From the IMG/VR virus record IMGVR_UViG_3300035698_035315, positions 1 through 64,000 of that record: a stretch of 64,000 nt of DNA; one strand, written 5' to 3'. A program made the position numbers and the translations under genes. Positions 1-7,327 of the stretch are shown here, piece after piece. Position 1 is the first letter of the stretch, and every line of letters starts with the position of its first letter. The stretch is from a virus. Under the pieces are notes generated by a model that was not told the origin of the DNA, made no database searches, and saw nothing but the letters and a program-made list of their open reading frames with translations.

Positions 1-171
1 ATGAAGCAATTATTGAATGTGATAGCTGTTATTCATTCAAATGGTTGTCGATTTTGGTATCAAAATGGCGACCGTCATAGAGATGATGGTCCAGCTATTA
101 TATGGCATGATGGGAGTCAGGCTTGGTGTCTCAACGATAAGCAAGTTACTCAGGAAGAAGTTGAAGGATGA
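1..171 (+). CDS. WY/HRDxGPA repeat protein (MORN-variant type), possibly 5'-truncated
   Basis: The frame is open from the first base of the window (an ATG) and ends at a TGA that overlaps the next start codon (ATGA), so the two genes are translationally coupled. The 56-residue product has one repeat of the pattern W-Y-x-N-G-x-x-H-R-D-D-G-P-A followed by a D-G-S-Q-x-W turn. Such repeats resemble MORN-like modules of large phages and giant viruses and are of unknown function. The true start may lie upstream of the window. It belongs to a run of at least four related units at positions 1-969, suggesting repeated duplication. Confidence 0.6.
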   Translation: MKQLLNVIAVIHSNGCRFWYQNGDRHRDDGPAIIWHDGSQAWCLNDKQVTQEEVEG

Positions 172-407
172 AAGTAGAGCAAAATTCAGTTGTTTTTCAT
201 AGTGATGAGAACCAGTTTTGGCGTAACAAGGCTGGCGAACGTCATAGGGATAATGGACCGGCTGTTATTTATTCAAATGGCAGTCAAATTTGGTATTATT
301 GCAGTCAATTACATAGGGTAGGTGGTCCCGCAGTGATAAGATCAGATGGGTCTGAGTATTGGTATTTGAATGATAAACAAGCAACTCAGAAAGCAGTTGA
401 AAGATGA
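168..407 (+). CDS. WY/HRDxGPA repeat protein
   Basis: This 79-residue protein overlaps the previous stop by ATGA. It begins with a segment (NSVVFHSDE...W) that is nearly repeated at the start of the pseudogene at 579, and contains two HR-x-x-G-P-A repeat units (HRDNGPA and HRVGGPA) with W-Y-containing strands between them. The C-terminal end (LNDKQATQKAVE) is very similar to the end of the preceding gene (LNDKQVTQEEVE), so the two are tandem paralogues. No catalytic motif is visible. The function is unknown; a small beta-strand repeat scaffold is the most that can be said. Confidence 0.7.
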   Translation: MKVEQNSVVFHSDENQFWRNKAGERHRDNGPAVIYSNGSQIWYYCSQLHRVGGPAVIRSDGSEYWYLNDKQATQKAVER

Positions 408-504
408 TTGAAGAAAAAAGTGGGATTTCTCTTTGTAATTTTCGCTTTTTAACGTGATGTGGTTAGTAGTTAGTTGAAAGCTCTGTAACGCTAAAAACAA
501 AACT

Positions 505-582
505 GGAGGTTTTGATGGTCCTGCTGAGATTTTTTCTGATGGAACACAAGAATGGCATTTGAATGGAAAAAGTGTAAAATGA
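505..582 (+). pseudogene. Fragment of an HRDxGPA repeat gene
   Basis: The reading frame GGFDGPAEIFSDGTQEW... encodes most of one repeat but has no start codon, and the half-motif H-R before D-G-P-A is missing. It stops at TGA 580-582, overlapping the ATG at 579. The roughly 100 bases before it (408-504) show no coding potential. It is best read as the 3' remnant of another tandem copy lost by recombination between repeats. Confidence 0.55.
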
Positions 583-969
583 TGATAGAAAAAGAATCAG
601 TTGTTTTTCACAGTGATGAAGCACAAAGATGGCGTAATAGAAATGGTGATTTGTATAGGGTTGATGGTCCGGCGTTGATTTTTTCTGATGGTACTCAGTA
701 TTGGTGTCGTAGTGGTGGCATCCTTCATAGGGATGGTGGTCCGGCTGTGATTGATTTTGATGGTTACGAGGCTTGGTATGTAAATGGTTTTTTTACATAG
801 AGATGATGGTCCAGCTGTTATTGATTCAGATGGAACTCAGCATTGGTATAAGAATGGTTTAAGACACAGGGATGATGGCCCGGCTATTACAAGATCAGAT
901 GGTAGTCAAGAATGGTTTAAGGATGGCGAGTATCATAGAGCAGATTGTCCAGCGCTAATTTCAAATTGA
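579..969 (+). pseudogene. HRDxGPA repeat gene broken by a frameshift in a T7 tract
   Basis: Translation from ATG 579 or 582 gives IEKESVVFHSDE and three repeat units, then hits TAG at 798-800 just after a run of seven T at 788-794. Shifting one base at that run restores HRDDGPA and further good repeats up to the TGA at 967-969. One T fewer would make a single protein of about 130 residues with five repeat units. This is either a real indel mutation in a homopolymer or a sequencing or assembly error; phase-variable slippage is a third, less supported, option. Confidence 0.6.
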
Positions 970-1005
970 CGAAATAAGTCGATTTTGTGAATTTTTGCCT
1001 TCAGT

Positions 1006-1017
1006 GGTGACATATAG
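1006..1017 (+). promoter_or_regulatory. Promoter-like GGTGAcATATAG motif
   Basis: This is a variant of the recurring GGTGATATAAT motif of this genome, with TTTTTG about nine bases upstream. It lies 30 bases before the RNA ligase start and is followed by a GGAGG-type ribosome site at about 1036. Confidence 0.4.
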
Positions 1018-1046
1018 GTAGAGGCGTAATCCATTGGAGGTAAAGA

Positions 1047-2162
1047 ATGATGTTGGCGATACAACGATATTTACGAGCAAACTCACTACAAGCCGCAGTT
1101 GACGAGTGGGCTTTCCGTGTACAAGAGCATGGCAGTCTTGTACAATTGAACTACTCTAGCGATTCCTCTTTAGGCGTTCAAGAGATTGAGGAATGTCGTG
1201 GCCTGATACTGTCCAAGCCTGATTGGGATGTCGTAGCGTATCCGTTCTATCGCTTCTACAATGAAGGCGAATCGTATGCGGCATGTCCCGACTTATCATC
1301 GTCTGTACTGCTTGAGAAGCTTGACGGCTCATTGATAACTCTGTATTGGAATCCAGAGTTGAAGGATTGGTGTGTTGCCACTCGCGGTACAATTCTGGCT
1401 GACGCAACATCAAACTGGAAGAAGTTATCGTTTCAAAGTTTGTTTTGGCAAGCAGTTCGGAAGTATTTGGATGTCGATTTTGAGCGACTTCCGAAGACTG
1501 TCAACTTGATGTTTGAGCTTATTGGCCCGGACAACCGCGTGTTGACTTGGTATCCAGAAGCCGACTTGCGATTGTTGGCGGCCCGTGACTTGACAACTTT
1601 GGAAGAATTGGACGATGAGGAACTGGACGGATTGTCTGGACTATTAGGCATTCCGCGTCCGAAGGTATTCTCATTTTTTTCTCGTGAGGATGTGTTGGCA
1701 TTACTTGACACATTGGACGAAAAGGATGAAGGTTTTGTTCTGGTTGACTATGACCACAAGAAAGATGGCAACTTTCTGCGCATCAAAGTAAAGAACAAGC
1801 GTTACTTGGAATTGGCTTATCGTCTACATGCGGGGCAATTGAGCATACTGACTCCAAAGAACATCATTCGTATGATTCGTTCTGACGAAGTAGATGAGAT
1901 GCTTGCCTATTTCCCCGAGTTCGGCTCGGACGTTGATTCGGTACGTCAAAAGCTGGGAGACTTGGCGGCTCAAATAGACCGAGATTTTGAGTCTGTCAAG
2001 CATTTGGGAATTGACCGTAAGGAATTAGCGAAGATTGTTGGCAAGATGGTTTGTCCAAAAGCCATATTCTGGCTATTGGATGGCAAGCTACAATCAGGTC
2101 GTCAATTTTTGATGACTTGCTTTGAGAAAACTTTGTTTCGATTGCTGGGATTTTTCAGCTAA
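1047..2162 (+). CDS. T4 Rnl1-family RNA ligase
   Basis: The 371-residue protein is an ATP-dependent RNA ligase (nucleotidyltransferase) expected to seal 5'-phosphate/3'-OH RNA ends in the cytoplasm, classically to repair cleaved tRNAs. Visible motifs: the ECRGLIL segment at 49-55 typical of T4 Rnl1, motif I E-K-L-D-G with the adenylated lysine at K91, motif III FELIGPDNRV near 156, motif IV EGFVLVDY near 228, and motif V RIKVKNK near 245. The length matches Rnl1 (374 residues in T4). The start ATG at 1047 (or 1050) follows GGAGG at about 1036. It sits beside tRNA genes, RtcB and a macro-domain gene, which fits an RNA-repair role. The family assignment is firm; the substrate is inferred. Confidence 0.9.
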   Translation: MMLAIQRYLRANSLQAAVDEWAFRVQEHGSLVQLNYSSDSSLGVQEIEECRGLILSKPDWDVVAYPFYRFYNEGESYAACPDLSSSVLLEKLDGSLITLYWNPELKDWCVATRGTILADATSNWKKLSFQSLFWQAVRKYLDVDFERLPKTVNLMFELIGPDNRVLTWYPEADLRLLAARDLTTLEELDDEELDGLSGLLGIPRPKVFSFFSREDVLALLDTLDEKDEGFVLVDYDHKKDGNFLRIKVKNKRYLELAYRLHAGQLSILTPKNIIRMIRSDEVDEMLAYFPEFGSDVDSVRQKLGDLAAQIDRDFESVKHLGIDRKELAKIVGKMVCPKAIFWLLDGKLQSGRQFLMTCFEKTLFRLLGFFS

Positions 2163-2170
2163 TTTTTCGC

Positions 2171-2186
2171 TATAATGGTGATATAG
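2171..2186 (+). promoter_or_regulatory. Promoter: TATAAT overlapping GGTGATATAG
   Basis: TATAAT at 2171-2176 is followed directly by GGTGATATAG, one of the recurring motif copies, with T-rich sequence upstream. It would drive the tRNA-Ile gene about 90 bases downstream. Confidence 0.45.
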
Positions 2187-2275
2187 AGATAGGCATTCCA
2201 ATTTTTCAGCATGAATGTCGTTATGGCGAAGATACGGCTAATACTGTGATTATTTGCAGGGCAATTGTGGTTTGG

Positions 2276-2348
2276 AGGGACGTAGCTCAGCAGGAAGAGC
2301 AAACGACTGATAATCGTTAGGTCGGAGGTTCAAATCCTCCCGTCCCGA
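2276..2348 (+). tRNA. tRNA-Ile (GAT)
   Basis: A cloverleaf can be drawn. The D-stem GCTC starts at 2285. The anticodon stem AACGA/TCGTT encloses the loop CTGATAA, with anticodon GAT at 2309-2311. The T-stem GGAGG/CCTCC encloses TTCAAAT. The acceptor stem has six good pairs (GGGACG with CGTCCC) and a mismatch at the first position. No CCA is encoded. Confidence 0.88.
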
Positions 2349-2388
2349 TTTTTCTTGACGTTAGTGGGCAATGTCGGCTTAGTCAATA

Positions 2389-2478
2389 ATCAACATTTTG
2401 GGCAGAAAAGATGATTTTTACGAGAAAAAATTCTGGCATAGGTGATATAGTAAGTAGAGAAAGTTTGAAAGTGGCCAA
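2389..2478 (+). repeat. Direct repeat, copy 1 (promoter-containing leader)
   Basis: These 90 bases recur at 3373-3470 with only an extra 8-bp duplication (GAAAGTTT) in the second copy. Each copy holds a GGTGATATAG promoter-like motif (here 2441-2450) and ends just before the ribosome site of the gene that follows. The two copies bracket the GC-rich gene at 2490-3356. Confidence 0.9.
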
Positions 2479-2489
2479 AGGAGATTACA

Positions 2490-3356
2490 ATGAACACCGA
2501 CATCGTATACGCCGCAGTCGGCAAAACCACACACCTTGGCAGCACACTGGCCGAAGCCAAAACCAAAGCCGCCGAAGCCGGCGATACGCCCACAATCAGC
2601 GGTCGCGTTTGGTGGGCATGGGTTGGCGCTGGGGCAGACCCGAAACCCGCAAGAGGGCCATACCCGACCTTGGCCGATGCCGACGTTGCCCTATCGACAT
2701 TTCGTGCACGGCATGGCGCCCTGGCCGGCACATACGAAGCTGCGGGCAGGATAGGGCTTCGAGGATGCATCGGACGAGAGCACTGCCGGAAGTACGCTGA
2801 TGTTTCAAGGCTAGGCGATGTAATGCGGGAACAGGTCGAGAAAAAAGACCGGGAACAGGTCGAGAAAAAAGAAATGGACGTAAACACTCCCATAGGACAA
2901 GTCAAAGTCGATGAAGTCGAGGTCAACGAAGATGGTGCTTATCCCTCCGGTTGGATCAACGCCTCCATCCTGGTAGGAGACAAAGAACACTTTACCGGGG
3001 CCTCGTGGTCGTACGACAGCCCCAGCGTAGACTATTACCGAAAACAACGCATGCCCGCCCCGCGTCTCGAAATCAAGGTGTACGGCTACGACGACCACGA
3101 ACCCTCCAATGAGACGATCATGAAGGCCATTTGCGAGGCAGGGCTAGAAGATAGCGATCTCGCGGACGACATCATCACCGCAGTCCGGGATGCTTGCCGC
3201 GACGCGGTGTATAATGCTCGTGAGTCTGTTTGCTGTCTCAGTATTGCAAAACACTTGCTAACCCGCGCAGCAGACCGTATGCGCCTCCTGGAGCTACTAC
3301 AAGACGAAATTGCCGATCTCGTATACGGTGACACGATAGCGGCACATTTTTCGTAA
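2490..3356 (+). CDS. Hypothetical protein, GC-rich and likely foreign
   Basis: A 288-residue protein with no recognised family. The N-terminal 80 residues are Ala-rich with tryptophans (a GRVWWAWVGAG segment). A short duplicated stretch, REQVEKKD/REQVEKKE, sits near residues 112-130 (the gene has the same short tandem repeat). The rest is mixed alpha/beta without obvious motifs. Base composition and codon choice (many GCC, GGC and CCC codons) differ sharply from the AT-leaning neighbours. Together with the 90-bp direct repeats on both sides this suggests a horizontally acquired cassette. The start ATG at 2490 follows AAAGGAG. The function is unknown. Confidence 0.75.
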   Translation: MNTDIVYAAVGKTTHLGSTLAEAKTKAAEAGDTPTISGRVWWAWVGAGADPKPARGPYPTLADADVALSTFRARHGALAGTYEAAGRIGLRGCIGREHCRKYADVSRLGDVMREQVEKKDREQVEKKEMDVNTPIGQVKVDEVEVNEDGAYPSGWINASILVGDKEHFTGASWSYDSPSVDYYRKQRMPAPRLEIKVYGYDDHEPSNETIMKAICEAGLEDSDLADDIITAVRDACRDAVYNARESVCCLSIAKHLLTRAADRMRLLELLQDEIADLVYGDTIAAHFS

Positions 3357-3372
3357 GCCCACTTTTCCCTTT

Positions 3373-3470
3373 ATCAACATTTTGGGCAGAAAAGATGATT
3401 TTTACGAGAAAAAATTCTGGCATAGGTGATATAGTAAGTAGAGAAAGTTTGAAAGTTTGAAAGTGGCCAA
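3373..3470 (+). repeat. Direct repeat, copy 2 (promoter-containing leader)
   Basis: This is the second copy of the 2389-2478 leader, with the promoter-like GGTGATATAG at 3425-3434 and an internal tandem duplication of GAAAGTTT. It ends 15 bases before the ATG of the next gene. Confidence 0.9.
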
Positions 3471-3485
3471 TAATGGAGATGTCTG

Positions 3486-3908
3486 ATGAGAATAACAGAA
3501 CTGACCAAGCAGGAAATAGTGGAGAGAAAGGCAATGGCAATGGCAATGTTGGAAGTTTTGGATGATTATGATTGGGGTGAGGTGTTTGCGTTTTCGGGCG
3601 GTGAAGGTTTTGGGAGTGTTGGGGACATTAGAGAGGCCATTCCGGGGCAGAACATAATTCTTGGTCCCTTTGGTCGGGCGGATGTATCCGAAATCATAGC
3701 AATGTCTCCTGGGCAAAATGATAGAGAGAGTTGGATGGTTTGTGGCGGTCTCAATGACGGTTGTTGGTTTTTCATAGAGGCTGGTTGCTGCTACACTGGT
3801 TGGGATTGTCAGGCCTACGGCAGCACTACGATTGCCAGGACTAAGGCGGAGCTAATTAGGTTTGGGCTAACGAAGGATGCTCGGGAGCGAATGGGTTTGG
3901 AGCTATAG
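3486..3908 (+). CDS. Hypothetical phage protein
   Basis: A 140-residue protein; the start ATG follows GGAGATGTCTG. It has a charged helix at 1-35, a glycine-rich centre (FSGGEGFGSVGD), then a Cys/Trp-rich segment (CGG...GCWFFIEAGCCYTGWDC, about 85-110) and a C-terminal helix (KAELIRFGLTKDARERMG). The layout resembles small conserved phage proteins of unknown role. It is preceded by a full promoter-like leader and followed after 14 bases by tRNA-Gln, so it may be transcribed with it. Confidence 0.7.
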   Translation: MRITELTKQEIVERKAMAMAMLEVLDDYDWGEVFAFSGGEGFGSVGDIREAIPGQNIILGPFGRADVSEIIAMSPGQNDRESWMVCGGLNDGCWFFIEAGCCYTGWDCQAYGSTTIARTKAELIRFGLTKDARERMGLEL

Positions 3909-3922
3909 GAAAGGCGTGTTGG

Positions 3923-3994
3923 TGCCTGGTGGTGTAATTGGTAACACACCAGATTTTGATTCTGGCATTCCAGGTTCAAGTCCTGGCCGGGCAA
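3923..3994 (+). tRNA. tRNA-Gln (TTG)
   Basis: The acceptor stem TGCCTGG pairs with CCGGGCA at 3987-3993 (one T-G pair). The anticodon stem CCAGA/TCTGG encloses TTTTGAT, with anticodon TTG at 3956-3958. The T-arm is CCAGG-TTCAAGT-CCTGG and the discriminator is A. No CCA is encoded. Confidence 0.92.
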
Positions 3995-4006
3995 TTTTGC
4001 ATTGAA

Positions 4007-4017
4007 GTTGATATAAG
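4007..4017 (+). promoter_or_regulatory. Promoter-like AGTTGATATAAG motif
   Basis: A variant of the recurring extended -10 motif (TGATATAA) with ATTTTG seven bases upstream. It lies 80 bases before the next gene. Confidence 0.4.
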
Positions 4018-4097
4018 AGTGTAGTTGATTAGTTGAGTCAACGACGTAACGGTTTCAATGGCTGTGTAGTACAAACGAAAAGAATGGAGTTGTCGTG

Positions 4098-4418
4098 ATG
4101 ACATTGGATGAGGCTCTGAAAAACGAAGCTGTTTTTGGACTGTTGTTTGCTGATTTCATCGAACGTGGTGGAAGTCTGGATGAGCTTGTCGAGGACAATC
4201 TCAATTTGAGTTTTGGGGATGTTTTTGAGAGTTTGTCTTCATGGCTGACCCAGAATGATATAGAAGTTCTCATGACCGGTGATGAAATCAACAAAATCAT
4301 CAGTTGCGTTTTTGTTTTTAGTTCTCTAAAGCAGATGGAGCGAGACGGGAAGGCTGTCTGTAATGACGGCAAGTGGATTCTGACGGACAAGGGAAAAGAG
4401 GAAGATTGTCCGAATTGA
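4098..4418 (+). CDS. Hypothetical small helical protein
   Basis: A 106-residue acidic protein. ATG 4098 is preferred over GTG 4095, with GGAG at 4086-4089. The N-terminal 60 residues are helical (EALKNEAVFGLLFADFIE). The last 30 (KQMERDGKAVCNDGKWILTDKGKE) look like the wing of a winged-helix domain, so DNA binding is possible but unproven. It ends seven bases before tRNA-Ser. Confidence 0.6.
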   Translation: MTLDEALKNEAVFGLLFADFIERGGSLDELVEDNLNLSFGDVFESLSSWLTQNDIEVLMTGDEINKIISCVFVFSSLKQMERDGKAVCNDGKWILTDKGKEEDCPN

Positions 4419-4424
4419 TTTAAT

Positions 4425-4518
4425 GGATAGGTGGCCGAGTTTGGTCTAAGGCTCTGGTTTCGAAAATCAGTAGGCGGTGTCAAACACTGTCTCGTGGGTT
4501 CAAATCCCACCCTATCCG
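4425..4518 (+). tRNA. tRNA-Ser (CGA), copy 1
   Basis: The acceptor stem GGATAGG pairs with CCTATCC at 4511-4517, and the discriminator is G. The anticodon stem CTGGT/ATCAG encloses TTCGAAA (anticodon CGA). It has the long variable arm expected for serine and a T-arm GTGGG-TTCAAAT-CCCAC. It is almost identical to the copy at 15929, differing in the D-stem (GCCGAG against GCTGAG). Confidence 0.92.
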
Positions 4519-4580
4519 TCAATGGTGGAGTTGTCTAAGAGGCTATTTGGTTTAGCAAGCAATTCAAAAAAGGGAACACA

Positions 4581-5021
4581 ATGAAGCCGAAGTTAGTCAA
4601 GGGCAACATTTTTGACACAGGATGTCAGTGGATTGGTCATGGCGTTAATTGTGTTGGCGTTATGGGTGCTGGTATTGCATTACAGGTTCGCCGCAGGTAT
4701 CCGTATTCTTTCACGGTTTACCAACAGGTCATTCATGACACTGGTTTAGTTCCGGGGCAGAACATTTATGTTGTAGAGAATCCTCATTCGATATGTCACA
4801 TGGCGACACAACCTAGGCCTGGGAGATTTGCTTGTCTTGAACTTGTTGAGATGTGTATTAGTGAGTTTATTCAAGAATACAACGAAGTGGGTGTTTCACT
4901 TGCTTTGCCGCGTATTGGTTGTGGCATAGGCGGCTTGAATTGGGAAGATGTATCACAGTTATTGGAAAAGCTGTTTACGCCCACTGCTATTGAGGTTGAG
5001 TTTTGGACGTATATGTTGTAA
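4581..5021 (+). CDS. Macro-domain protein (ADP-ribose-1''-phosphatase-like)
   Basis: The 146-residue protein is a stand-alone macro domain, a fold that binds ADP-ribose and related compounds. Its N-terminus (KGNIFDTGCQWIGHGVN) and loop GVMGAGIALQ (about 28-37) contain the ligand-binding Asn and Gly-rich loop. The second loop PRIGCGIGGLNW (about 108-119) binds the distal phosphate. The sequence most resembles the Poa1-type subgroup that removes phosphate from ADP-ribose-1''-phosphate, a by-product of tRNA repair by 2'-phosphotransferase. The start follows AAGGGA. Its place between tRNA-Ser and RtcB supports RNA end metabolism, but reversal of ADP-ribosylation is an equally fair alternative. 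Confidence 0.85.
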   Translation: MKPKLVKGNIFDTGCQWIGHGVNCVGVMGAGIALQVRRRYPYSFTVYQQVIHDTGLVPGQNIYVVENPHSICHMATQPRPGRFACLELVEMCISEFIQEYNEVGVSLALPRIGCGIGGLNWEDVSQLLEKLFTPTAIEVEFWTYML

Positions 5022-5072
5022 GAGATATGGCTCAAAGTAGATTTAGGCAAGAGATGAAAGGCAAGGTTTGCA

Positions 5073-6296
5073 ATGCAGGTTATCAATGACAATGGAAATT
5101 TGATTAAGGCTTGGATTGACGGTGTTTCCGTTGAAGATGGGGCTGTTGCGCAGTTGAAGAAGTGTGCTCAGATGCCTTTCATTTTCAAGCATGTAGCTGC
5201 AATGCCAGATGCTCATGTGGGAATGGGCGCTTGTATTGGTAGCGTAATTCCTACTATCGGTGCTGTTATGCCTTCGGCTGTTGGCGTTGACATTGGGTGT
5301 GGAATGGCTGCGGTAAGAACTACGCTTACCGAGTCTGACATTCCAGAGGCAATCAGACCCGATGTACGTTTTGCTATCGAAAATGCAATTCCAGCGGGCC
5401 GTTCGCATAACGGTGGCAAGGGCGACATTGGAGCCTGGGATAAGTTGCCAACTGTTGTAGAAGCCATTTGGCTTGACGAGCTTGCAGAGGACTACGACAA
5501 GATTACTGAGAAGCACAGGGGAGCTAAGGGATACAACGATGTAAACCAACTTGGTACGCTTGGGACGGGCAATCACTTCATTGAGATTTGTTTGGACAAG
5601 GACAACCGAGTATGGTTCATGTTGCATTCTGGTTCTCGTGGTTGCGGAAACAGAATTGGCAGCTATTTCATCAAGTTTGCAAAAGAGCTTTGCAATAAGT
5701 GGTTTATCAATTTGCCTGATTCTGATTTGGCTTATTTTCCACAGCGCACTGAAGAATTTTCAGATTACATGTTTGCGGTTGGCTGGGCGCAGAAGTTTGC
5801 CAGGTTGAATCGTGATTTAATGATGCAGTCTCTTGTTGACGCTATCAGGGGAGTGACATCTGTTCCTGAGTTTGAGTTTGAAGGCGATGTAGTCGATTGT
5901 CATCACAACTATGTTGCTTTTGAGAATCATTTTGGCAAGAATATATTAGTAACTCGCAAAGGTGCAATTCGTGCTCGCAAGGATGAGCTTGCTATTATTC
6001 CTGGTAGTATGGGCACGCGCTCGTACATTGTGCGAGGTCTTGGCAATAGGGACAGTTTTTGCAGTGCTTCGCATGGTGCTGGTCGTTGTATGTCACGAAC
6101 CCGGGCGCGCAAAACGATCACGGTAGATCAGCATGTTGCGGCTACAAAGGGTGTTGAGTGCGTTAAGGATAAGACTGTATTGGACGAATCACCTTTGGCG
6201 TATAAGGATATTGACAAGGTAATTGAAGCTGAACGGGATTTGGTAGAGCCTGTTCATACCTTACGTCAGATAATTTGCGTCAAAGGAATTGGATAA
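5073..6296 (+). CDS. rtcB: RNA-splicing ligase RtcB
   Basis: The 407-residue protein matches the length of bacterial RtcB (408 in E. coli), a GTP- and Mn-dependent ligase joining 2',3'-cyclic phosphate (or 3'-phosphate) to 5'-OH RNA ends. Metal and active-site motifs are present: PDAHVGMGACIG, VGVDIGCGM (D73, C76), GTLGTGNHFIE, HSGSRGCG, DCHHNYV, GSMGTRSYIV, and SASHGAGR with the guanylated histidine at H334. All look intact. The ribosome site is weak (AAGGCAAGG). Together with the Rnl1-type ligase at 1047 the phage covers both chemistries of RNA end joining. It is followed by three 11-bp repeats and a promoter motif. Confidence 0.96.
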   Translation: MQVINDNGNLIKAWIDGVSVEDGAVAQLKKCAQMPFIFKHVAAMPDAHVGMGACIGSVIPTIGAVMPSAVGVDIGCGMAAVRTTLTESDIPEAIRPDVRFAIENAIPAGRSHNGGKGDIGAWDKLPTVVEAIWLDELAEDYDKITEKHRGAKGYNDVNQLGTLGTGNHFIEICLDKDNRVWFMLHSGSRGCGNRIGSYFIKFAKELCNKWFINLPDSDLAYFPQRTEEFSDYMFAVGWAQKFARLNRDLMMQSLVDAIRGVTSVPEFEFEGDVVDCHHNYVAFENHFGKNILVTRKGAIRARKDELAIIPGSMGTRSYIVRGLGNRDSFCSASHGAGRCMSRTRARKTITVDQHVAATKGVECVKDKTVLDESPLAYKDIDKVIEAERDLVEPVHTLRQIICVKGIG

Positions 6297-6328
6297 AAGG
6301 ACGCAAAAAGGACGCAAAAAGGACGCAA
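6296..6328 (+). repeat. Tandem repeat, three 11-bp units (AAAGGACGCAA)
   Basis: Three perfect copies begin at the last base of the rtcB stop codon and run into an A-rich stretch before the promoter motif at 6342. They could be an operator or simple slippage products; nothing indicates which. Confidence 0.8.
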
Positions 6329-6341
6329 AAAATTGAAAAAA

Positions 6342-6352
6342 GGTGATATAAT
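6342..6352 (+). promoter_or_regulatory. Promoter: GGTGATATAAT
   Basis: A perfect copy of the recurring motif (TG-A-TATAAT extended -10), 32 bases before the split tRNA-Leu. A second TATAAT-like box (GATATAAT, 6449-6456) sits immediately before the intact tRNA-Leu. Confidence 0.6.
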
Positions 6353-6384
6353 AGGGAGCACATTTGATTGACAATTAAGTTTTT

Positions 6385-6412
6385 GCGGGTGTGGTGGAAT
6401 TGGCATACACGA
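6385..6412 (+). pseudogene. 5' part of a split tRNA-Leu (UAA) gene
   Basis: GCGGGTG (6385-6391) pairs perfectly over seven bases with CACCCGC at 7369-7375. It is followed by T8, G9 and a D-arm (GTG...CAC) up to base 26 and the first anticodon-stem base. The sequence then stops resembling a tRNA. The missing part, from the anticodon stem onward, is found at 7321-7376, about 908 bp away. Confidence 0.8.
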
Positions 6413-6456
6413 TATGCTATTTTGTTGTTTGACAATTGAGTTTGTTATGATATAAT

Positions 6457-6540
6457 GCGGGTGTAGCCGAACGGCATAGGCGACGGACTTAAAATCCGTT
6501 GGGTGTAATACCCATGTGGGTTCGAATCCCACCACCCGCA
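6457..6540 (+). tRNA. tRNA-Leu (TAA), intact copy
   Basis: The acceptor stem GCGGGTG pairs with CACCCGC at 6533-6539; the discriminator is A. The anticodon stem ACGGA/TCCGT encloses CTTAAAA (anticodon TAA). The variable arm TGGGTGTAATACCCA is long, as expected for leucine. The T-arm is GTGGG-TTCGAAT-CCCAC. It lies inside the split tRNA-Leu gene and can replace its function. Its upstream sequence (TTGACAATTGAGTTT) resembles that before the split copy (TTGACAATTAAGTTT). Confidence 0.93.
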
Positions 6541-6579
6541 TCAGTGAGGAGGAATCATGAAAATTGATAGGAAGGAGTT
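6541..6579 (+). repeat. 39-bp direct repeat, copy 1 (tRNA trailer, ribosome site and first codons)
   Basis: Identical to 7377-7415. It spans the end of the tRNA trailer, the GAGGAGG ribosome site, the ATG and the first seven codons (MKIDRKE) of the following gene. The endonuclease gene therefore begins with the same leader as the gene behind it. Confidence 0.95.
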
Positions 6580-7327
6580 TGAGAAAGCGTGGAATGGCAA
6601 TTTGGCTGTGAGAGAGATACGTAATGCGTTTGGCCTATCGGAAAGGCAAGTTAGGAAGTTCAGGGATGAATACAACTTAAAAAAGCGAAAGAGAGGCGGA
6701 GTACGGGTTAGCGAGTATCCAAAGACGAGTGAATCTGCCTATTTGCTTGGAGTGGCTTTAGGGGATGGAGATTTAGGAATCGTAGGAAGAACGATTAGGT
6801 TGAGGCTATTTTGTGACATAAAATTTCCATGCTTGATAGACAAGTGGCGTAATACATGTAATGCGGTTTTGGGATGTAATTCAAGTGTTATATCGTGGGG
6901 GAAGAATTGCAAAGCTGTGATGGCATATTCTAAGAAGTTACAAGAGTTTCCATGGAAACCTCGAAAAGGAAGAAAGTGGGAACAAAATGTTCGTATTCCA
7001 GATTGGGTCAAGGATGGTGGGTTCCTGATTGATTGTTTGGTTGGCCTCTTTGAAGCTGATGGTTGCATTTATACTCAACGGGTGAAAGTTGGAAACAGAG
7101 TCTATGAATACGAAAGGGTGAGTTTTAGCAATTCTGCAGAGTTGCTGATTCGGGATGTGATTGATTTTCTGTTGGATAATGGCATATCACATACAGTTGT
7201 TGAGCGTCCCGTAGGTGGTAAAACGATGATAAATGGAAAACCAGTAGTAAGTAGAACAATCAATTATTACATACAGATTATAGATAGGGATGGGTTTCTT
7301 GATTTAGTGCCGTTTAGTAAGACTTAA
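6557..7327 (+). CDS. LAGLIDADG homing endonuclease inserted in tRNA-Leu
   Basis: The 256-residue protein has a helix-turn-helix near residues 12-43 (AVREIRNAFGLSERQVRKF) followed by two LAGLIDADG helices: YLLGVALGDGDL (about 63-74) and CLVGLFEADGCI (about 162-173). This is the layout of single-chain DNA-cutting homing endonucleases. The start follows GAGGAGG. The first seven residues are identical to those of the gene at 7393. The stop codon TAA at 7325-7327 is exactly the TAA anticodon of the interrupted tRNA-Leu. The target site is presumably the intact tRNA-Leu anticodon arm of other phages; this is inference. Confidence 0.9.
   Translation: MKIDRKEFEKAWNGNLAVREIRNAFGLSERQVRKFRDEYNLKKRKRGGVRVSEYPKTSESAYLLGVALGDGDLGIVGRTIRLRLFCDIKFPCLIDKWRNTCNAVLGCNSSVISWGKNCKAVMAYSKKLQEFPWKPRKGRKWEQNVRIPDWVKDGGFLIDCLVGLFEADGCIYTQRVKVGNRVYEYERVSFSNSAELLIRDVIDFLLDNGISHTVVERPVGGKTMINGKPVVSRTINYYIQIIDRDGFLDLVPFSKT

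Noticed and set aside
2390-2926. 178-residue minus-strand frame opposite the GC-rich gene
   Set aside because: Serine/proline-rich low-complexity product, no ribosome site, and it crosses the promoter-bearing direct repeat. All other genes are on the plus strand.
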